18,144 nt of DNA from Verrucomicrobia subdivision 3 bacterium UBA7542 (GTDB taxonomy: Bacteria; Verrucomicrobiota; Verrucomicrobiia; Limisphaerales; UBA11358). The notes under the pieces were generated by a model. That model had not been told where the DNA came from. It saw nothing but the letters and a program-made list of their open reading frames with translations, and did not search any database. The stretch covers positions 1 to 18,144 of the forward strand of contig DLMG01000045.1 of assembly GCA_002479245.1 (NCBI GenBank). Direction: 5' to 3'. This document shows positions 13,552 through 18,144 of the stretch, in pieces. The position numbers and the translations under genes are program-made. Each line of letters begins with the position of its first letter. The first letter of the stretch is position 1.

Positions 13552-15784
13552 AGTGAATCGTGATCGAATAATTCATCTGCACCGAGTCTGGAGTGGGCAC
13601 GCTGGAATCAGTCATTTGAATGATAAAGTCAAACGTCCCGCTTTGGTTCGGCATGCCGGAAATCACGCCGCCCGATGATAAAGTTAAATTGGCGGGCAAA
13701 GCAGACGACCCGGATGCCAGGCTCCAAGCATAGGGCGCCGTGCCACCGGCCGCCGACAACACGACGTTGTAACTGACGCCATTGGTCGCGTCCGGCAAGG
13801 TGGTGGGAGAAATTTGGATCAGCGCCTCGGCGGCCAGATTGGCGATGCTGGTGCCATTGGGATAAACCACCGGCGCATTGGTTGAGCCATCGAAGGACCC
13901 CCAAATCATGGATCGGCCGGCTGCCGCCGGTCCATTCAGAACGGTGGGAGATGGGAAATTTACATAAACCGGGCCAACCGTGTTGTACGTGATTTTGATT
14001 GTGGAACTGGTGGGGTCAATGATTCCCGGTCCTGACAGGTTGGCCGCCGCGCGGCTGTTAATGAAATTAGGTATGGTTCGAGTAAGCGCGTTAAAAAAGA
14101 ACATGGCGTCATTGCCACCGACGGACAAATTCTGCCCCATAAAGAGAATATCCGGCCGCGTCACCACGCGTTGAAACATCACCGTGCTGGCCTTGCCATT
14201 CCGCATCAAAACCATCGAGTATTTATTGGTAAGGGGATTATAGAACTGGCCGGTTAGATAATCATAATTGCCATCCGACACCCGCACGAACTGGACTCTT
14301 TCAATGCCTTGAAAATCACCCACCACGACATTGCTGCTGGTTGTGCCCGGCGCATTCGTGCACAGCGTCACCAACAAGACGTGATTCGTCCAAGTGATGA
14401 TCCAATTTGTCGAAGTGATGATGGTTGTGGTCGAGGCCGGCCTATTGGTGACCGTCCCCAAAAAGTTTGTGACCGTTGTCGTGTTGGTGGCCACCACGCC
14501 CAGCACGGTTAACCCGCACGAGTTGGTCGGAATGATGTAAAAATCACCCGAAAGGAGATTCGACTCGACCGCCGTGGTGGTTTTGGCGGTGATGTTGGTG
14601 GTCAGCCCGCCATAGGGTGCGCCAATGGCCGGCGCAATCGTGGTGGTTTGAACTTGAATCTGCACCAGCGTGTTGCTCGAGGAGGAATACGTCACCAGAT
14701 TCCCAAAAGTATAAACATAATTGGTCTGCCCGTTCACCTGATTGGTTGCCACGCTGTCAATCACGAGTCCCGGAAAAAGCGTCTGCAGCGTGACCGGGTC
14801 CGTGAACGACAAAATCGCGAGGCTGGAGGTGGTCAATTGAAAAGGCTGGCCGTTGACGCCGCCGCCGCCGCTCACGGCCACGCTGGCGGCCGCCGACGGT
14901 TCCAGATAACCCGCGCCGGGGGCGAAGATGTTGTTCGAACTGAGCAGATAGCGCAATCCGGCCATGTCGTCCCGCGTCAACCCCGTGTAAAAGGAACCGA
15001 CCGGCAAAACATATTCGCTGAGTCCGGCAGCAACCGGCACGCCCATATTCAAAGGATCCGCGGGAACTTCCAGCGCATCCGCCGTCCCGGGAGACGCGCC
15101 CGGCTCATCGCAATCGTCGTAAATGAAATAAGAAAAAAGCTCATTGTTGACATAGGCCGAGTATTGAAGGTTGGTGAGCGAAGAATTGAGGTAATAAAAA
15201 TTTCTTTGAATGACCTCGTATTGGTAACCGATAGCCGGTCCGGGTGGGGTACAAGTGGAACCCGGCGGGTTGTAACGATCAATCAGTGCCCAAGTGTAAC
15301 GGACTGAATCGGCCAAACCCATCTGTTCCAACAGCAAAGACAACGTCGTTGATTTCAAATCCCTCAGTCCCCACGTCGCCGCCGAATAATTGACGCTCTC
15401 CGAGTTCAACGGAAACTCCGTCAAATTCGGGCTGTAACTGTCCACGTTCGTCAGACTGTTCATCATGTCAAACGCCTGCTGCACGGCAGCCTCGCCCGTT
15501 GAACCAAAGTAAGCAAAACTCGGATCGAAAGTGTAATACAATACGGGTGTATTGAGCCGGTATCCCTCCCCGAGGTTTTTCGGCCCTGAAAGCATTGTAT
15601 CGCCAAAAAACGGCGGCCCCACGCCAGACATGGGATTGTAGCCAATTTCCGTTACTTGAAAGCTGTCTTCCGGGCTGTTGGCCACCGGCCCCAGCAATGA
15701 AAAACCAAAGGCCGTTTGCCAGCCAAACGCCAGCAAACTCATCCACAAAACCTTTTTCAACAATTGCAACATACGTAATTTCAT
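13550..15784 (-). CDS. Secreted protein with matrixin-like N-terminal region and C-terminal putative-Ig domain
   Basis: A 744-residue secreted protein. I chose ATG 15784 because it overlaps the upstream stop as ATGA and begins a proper signal peptide ('MKLRMLQLLKKVLWMSLLAF', cut near residue 27); an earlier in-frame start at 15841 would place 19 unrelated residues before it. Residues about 75-285 recall secreted metalloproteases of the matrixin type: 'PVLYYTFDPSF' and 'AVQQAFDMMNSLTNV' at the front, 'LTRDDMAGLRYLL' at the end. However, no HExxH zinc motif is present; the likely helix reads 'LSLLLEQMGLADS'. So I infer at most a non-catalytic relative. The middle (about 320-620) is Thr/Asn/Val-rich, with a low-complexity 'TNTTTVTN' zone at 433-465. 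Residues 657-744 match the putative Ig (He_PIG-type) pattern 'LPDATNGVSYNVVLSAAGGT ... W.L.SG.LPANLTLSSGGVISG'. Function unknown; probably extracellular. Confidence 0.88.
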   Translation of the reverse strand: MKLRMLQLLKKVLWMSLLAFGWQTAFGFSLLGPVANSPEDSFQVTEIGYNPMSGVGPPFFGDTMLSGPKNLGEGYRLNTPVLYYTFDPSFAYFGSTGEAAVQQAFDMMNSLTNVDSYSPNLTEFPLNSESVNYSAATWGLRDLKSTTLSLLLEQMGLADSVRYTWALIDRYNPPGSTCTPPGPAIGYQYEVIQRNFYYLNSSLTNLQYSAYVNNELFSYFIYDDCDEPGASPGTADALEVPADPLNMGVPVAAGLSEYVLPVGSFYTGLTRDDMAGLRYLLSSNNIFAPGAGYLEPSAAASVAVSGGGGVNGQPFQLTTSSLAILSFTDPVTLQTLFPGLVIDSVATNQVNGQTNYVYTFGNLVTYSSSSNTLVQIQVQTTTIAPAIGAPYGGLTTNITAKTTTAVESNLLSGDFYIIPTNSCGLTVLGVVATNTTTVTNFLGTVTNRPASTTTIITSTNWIITWTNHVLLVTLCTNAPGTTSSNVVVGDFQGIERVQFVRVSDGNYDYLTGQFYNPLTNKYSMVLMRNGKASTVMFQRVVTRPDILFMGQNLSVGGNDAMFFFNALTRTIPNFINSRAAANLSGPGIIDPTSSTIKITYNTVGPVYVNFPSPTVLNGPAAAGRSMIWGSFDGSTNAPVVYPNGTSIANLAAEALIQISPTTLPDATNGVSYNVVLSAAGGTAPYAWSLASGSSALPANLTLSSGGVISGMPNQSGTFDFIIQMTDSSVPTPDSVQMNYSITIH

Positions 15785-17943
15785 TGACGCAAAAGCACAA
15801 TGCGGTAATAACCCGCCGCACCACCCCCGACATACATCCAATCATTGGTGCCCGCCGCGAACCGCGCCGCACCATTGGACACAACGCTCCACGAGGTAAA
15901 ATCCGCCGTCATTTGCACTTGATACGTCAGCCCCGGCTGCGTGTTCCAACTAAGATAGAATTGACCCTGCGATGTCCTGGTCAACGCCGTTTGCAGCCAG
16001 GTGCTGGAATCCAGCGGATTACCGCCGCTCGAAAATATTTGCAGGAGGGTTGGCGCGGAAGCCGCTGCCCCCGGCGGCGGCACGTTTGGAGACGGCCAAT
16101 TATTTGTATTATACGTGCCATTGTAATATCCGCCGTAAAATTCCGCCATCCACTCGTAAGGAATGCCGCCCCAGCTTAATCCGCCCCAGGTCGAGCCGCT
16201 GGCCGACGGGGAAATTGGGGAGCGCCGCCCATCCGTCGTCACATAATCCAATTGGAATGAGTGTGTGCTGTTGGCCGTCAAACCATTCGCCGCCGTCATC
16301 GTCCATTGATTGCTGGTCACAGTCGCCATCAGCGAATTTGTGCCGTCCACATAAACTTCGTAGTTGGAAACGGGAATGCCTTGCTGCGCCAGCGCGGACC
16401 AGGAGACTTGCAACTGCGGTTGATAAACGTTGTTGCTCAACCCAAACGGGGCCCAGACAAACGGCGCGGCCATCGGCTGCAACACGGCGTTGACATTCTG
16501 ATAACGCTGGGCAAACAAATCAAAACCGTTCGCCAAGCCGGTGTAACTGGTCCAAACCACGAGAAACTGGCTCACGCCATCCGAAGCCACCGCCGGTTGC
16601 ATTTGCGAACTGATGGTGGTGGTGTTGACCCGGAATTCGCCGCCGAATTCCGAGCCGTTCCCGCGCAGAAATTGTGCATAAACACCCTCGCGGGAGCCGT
16701 CCTGGGCCAGACTCGTCCAGGTGATCAAATAATCCGTTCCCAGCGAACTGATGCGCGGCGCGTATTGATCGCCGTAAAGATAGGTGTTCACGCGGACAAC
16801 CGTGCTGCCGCTGCCCGGGCCCGCACTGGTGAACGAGCGCGCGTAAATGTCTAGGCTGTTGGTCCGGCTGGTCATGTCTTTTGCGTCCCAAGCCACCACG
16901 AAACCGCCATCCGATCCGGCAGCCACGGCGGGATTGGCGCAGGGATTGGAATCCGTGTTGACCAAAAATTCATCGCTCTGCGGGTTGCCATTCGCGTCGT
17001 AAAGCCGCGCGTAAATGTCCACGCTGGGATAGGCCATCTGACTGGGCGTCGCCAGGGTGGCATTGGGCACGCCGACCACGCGTTCCTGCTCGGACACCCA
17101 GGCAACGACGAATCCGCCGTTGGCCAGCGCCGCCACCGTGGGGGTGCGCTGATTGTAAGTGATAAATTGATTGATTAAAAATTCAGCGCCGATTTTCTGG
17201 CCGGCCGGCGACAGGATTTGCCCATAGACATCCAGCAAACTGTTGGGGCCGGCCTGATTATAACTGCCCCAGACAATCACGACGTTGCCATTGGCCAGCG
17301 TGGTCACGGCTGGGTTGATTTGAAAATTCAGGGTGCTGACAGTCGTGTTCGTGGTGGCCGTCGTGATGACCGTCGCGGTTGTGTTGGTAATATAACCGGT
17401 TATACGCCCATGAATCCGATTCGTTATAACCGTCGAGGTTGTGTTGGTGGCATAACCATACAATACGAATACGTTGGTGATTGACTGCGCACTGACAGGC
17501 ACGTCGTCACCTGTCAGCCAGGTGTTGGTGGGAGAAAGAAAACGCGCATAGATCTGCTCCTGACTCGGCTTGCCGCCCTGCCACACAAAGACCGCGCCGC
17601 CGTTTTGCAGCAAGGCCACGCGGGCATTTGCCTGATCGTTGGTTCCCTGGACATTCACCCGGAAGGAACTGCCCGAACCGGAGAGGGTGCCGCCGACCAA
17701 CCGCATGGCGCTCACGCCCCAGCCGCTGCCATCGGTGATGTTGTCCTGCCAAACCACAAAGCCGCCGCTCGGCGTCACCGCCACGTCCGGAAAAACCTGA
17801 TCGCCCGGCAACGAACCGACAATGGCGTATTCCGTTCCGTTCGTTGTGTAATAATTCTGGGCAAAAACGGCGGCGGGAATTCCAAAGAATAATCCCCAGC
17901 AAAAGCAAATGGCGGCCCTGCGGGCGAACAACGACCACAACAT
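15781..17943 (-). CDS. Secreted seven-repeat (propeller-like) protein with fibronectin III-like domain
   Basis: A 720-residue protein from ATG 17943. This start begins a signal peptide ('AAICFCWGLFFGIPAAVFAQ', cut after AQ). The frame extends to another ATG at 18084, but those 47 codons read as Arg-rich, non-signal sequence. Residues about 48-483 hold seven repeats of the form 'NPxVAxLxxGGFVVxWxS ... DIYARxxxxxG ... EFxVNT'. Seven units of about 60 residues fit a seven-bladed beta-propeller. Unit 2 carries a Thr-rich insertion (155-205). A fibronectin III-like domain (about 494-585) follows. The C-terminal part (586-720) has 'GIPYEWMAEFYGG', 'LLQIFSSGGNPLDSSTWLQT' (a worn version of the dockerin-like region seen in related exported proteins) and a final 'GLTYQVQMTADFTSW ... 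GYYR' domain like that of the GH44 protein. It is the first gene of the cluster and is coupled to the next by a 4-base overlap. Confidence 0.88.
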   Translation of the reverse strand: MLWSLFARRAAICFCWGLFFGIPAAVFAQNYYTTNGTEYAIVGSLPGDQVFPDVAVTPSGGFVVWQDNITDGSGWGVSAMRLVGGTLSGSGSSFRVNVQGTNDQANARVALLQNGGAVFVWQGGKPSQEQIYARFLSPTNTWLTGDDVPVSAQSITNVFVLYGYATNTTSTVITNRIHGRITGYITNTTATVITTATTNTTVSTLNFQINPAVTTLANGNVVIVWGSYNQAGPNSLLDVYGQILSPAGQKIGAEFLINQFITYNQRTPTVAALANGGFVVAWVSEQERVVGVPNATLATPSQMAYPSVDIYARLYDANGNPQSDEFLVNTDSNPCANPAVAAGSDGGFVVAWDAKDMTSRTNSLDIYARSFTSAGPGSGSTVVRVNTYLYGDQYAPRISSLGTDYLITWTSLAQDGSREGVYAQFLRGNGSEFGGEFRVNTTTISSQMQPAVASDGVSQFLVVWTSYTGLANGFDLFAQRYQNVNAVLQPMAAPFVWAPFGLSNNVYQPQLQVSWSALAQQGIPVSNYEVYVDGTNSLMATVTSNQWTMTAANGLTANSTHSFQLDYVTTDGRRSPISPSASGSTWGGLSWGGIPYEWMAEFYGGYYNGTYNTNNWPSPNVPPPGAAASAPTLLQIFSSGGNPLDSSTWLQTALTRTSQGQFYLSWNTQPGLTYQVQMTADFTSWSVVSNGAARFAAGTNDWMYVGGGAAGYYRIVLLRQ
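17362..17457 (-). repeat. 60-base in-frame tandem repeat
   Basis: Two copies of 'GY(A/I)TNTT(S/A)TVIT' are encoded at 17422-17457 and 17362-17397, exactly 60 bases apart, within the Thr-rich insertion of the seven-repeat protein. The DNA core CGGTTGTGTTGGT / AGGTTGTGTTGGT on the plus strand is nearly identical in both, so the duplication is recent or maintained. Confidence 0.6.
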
Positions 17944-17963
17944 AAAAGAAAAAGGTATATGGG

Positions 17964-17993
17964 AGTCTAGCCTCAGCCGGGCGTTTTGTCCAA
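17964..17993 (-). promoter_or_regulatory. Candidate promoter of the secreted-protein cluster
   Basis: On the minus strand TTGGAC (17988-17993) and TAGACT (17964-17969) are 18 bases apart and end about 20 bases before the preferred ATG at 17943. It is a fair but not strong match. If real, it rules out the longer start at 18084 and makes the cluster independent of the upstream gene. Confidence 0.35.
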
Positions 17994-18087
17994 AAATTCT
18001 TTTGCCAAAACGCAGGCCCCGCCGCTGAAAAAACAGCCGCGCTCCGCGTTTGACCGCCAACAAACTTTTGCGTTCCAAATTCATTTT

Positions 18088-18144
18088 TTAAATCAAAACC
18101 GCCTGCCGTTCGCGCGCCGACTCCTCCAGCGCCGCGAGCATTCC
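18088..18144 (-). CDS. 3' end of an upstream gene, unidentified (possibly oxidoreductase)
   Basis: Only the last 18 codons and a TAA stop (18088-18090) are inside the window: 'GMLAALEESARERQAVLI'. A short amphipathic helix ending in '(R)xAVLI' is common at the C-terminus of Gfo/Idh/MocA-type oxidoreductases, but 18 residues are too few to assign a family. Same strand as the secreted-protein cluster; the stop lies about 145 bases before its preferred start. Confidence 0.5.
   Translation of the reverse strand, partial: GMLAALEESARERQAVLI

Noticed and set aside
15305..15343. Active metalloprotease site in the middle secreted protein
   Set aside because: No HExxH motif anywhere in the protein; only the surrounding fold signature is suggestive.
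17944..18084. 47-codon N-terminal extension of the seven-repeat protein
   Set aside because: It is Arg-rich with rare codons, would bury the signal peptide, and covers a candidate promoter; the ATG at 17943 gives a normal signal peptide.

Overview
The window looks like a chromosomal segment of a Verrucomicrobiota bacterium, probably from the Pedosphaera/Limisphaerales side. The evidence is a PEP-CTERM exported protein, very large Asn/Thr/Ser-rich secreted proteins ending in a 'GxTYxLQxSTDxxxW ... FYR' C-terminal domain, sparse Shine-Dalgarno sites, and intergenic spaces full of tiny hairpin repeats. This assignment is an inference; no rRNA or other marker gene is present.

Left part (1-3100, all minus strand): a 5'-complete but 3'-truncated glycogen branching enzyme gene (glgB), a nested palindromic REP/MITE-like element, then a PEP-CTERM protein gene. 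That gene is flanked on both sides by copies of a very short conserved open reading frame ending in 'ATDETFKKA...PESKKKHGEQ'. The right-hand copy looks like a complete miniature transcription unit: promoter-like palindrome, 37-codon ORF, hairpin plus T-tract. The differences between the copies are mostly synonymous within the conserved core, which suggests a real small-protein family.

Centre (3100-8650): an AT-richer zinc-ribbon membrane protein gene lies directly downstream of a single-chain MmeI-like type IIG/IIL restriction-modification enzyme (nuclease, gamma-class N6-adenine methyltransferase and target recognition in one chain). After a 612-base spacer with several hairpin repeats come an orphan single-domain response regulator (plus strand) and coaE, dephospho-CoA kinase (minus strand).

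Right part (8896-18144, minus strand): a compact three-gene cluster for secreted proteins. In transcription order it holds a protein with seven propeller-like repeats plus a fibronectin-III-like domain, a secreted protein with a C-terminal putative-Ig domain (4-base ATGA overlap with the previous gene), and a 1546-residue GH44 glycoside hydrolase with a large beta-rich N-terminal region (13-base gap; its ribosome-binding site overlaps the previous stop codon). The layout suggests co-translation of an extracellular beta-glucan/xyloglucan-degrading or -binding apparatus. The last 57 bases hold the 3' end of another gene on the same strand.

The most original signals are the duplicated small ORF, the family of covarying hairpins (including one inside the restriction enzyme gene), and the GH44 operon.
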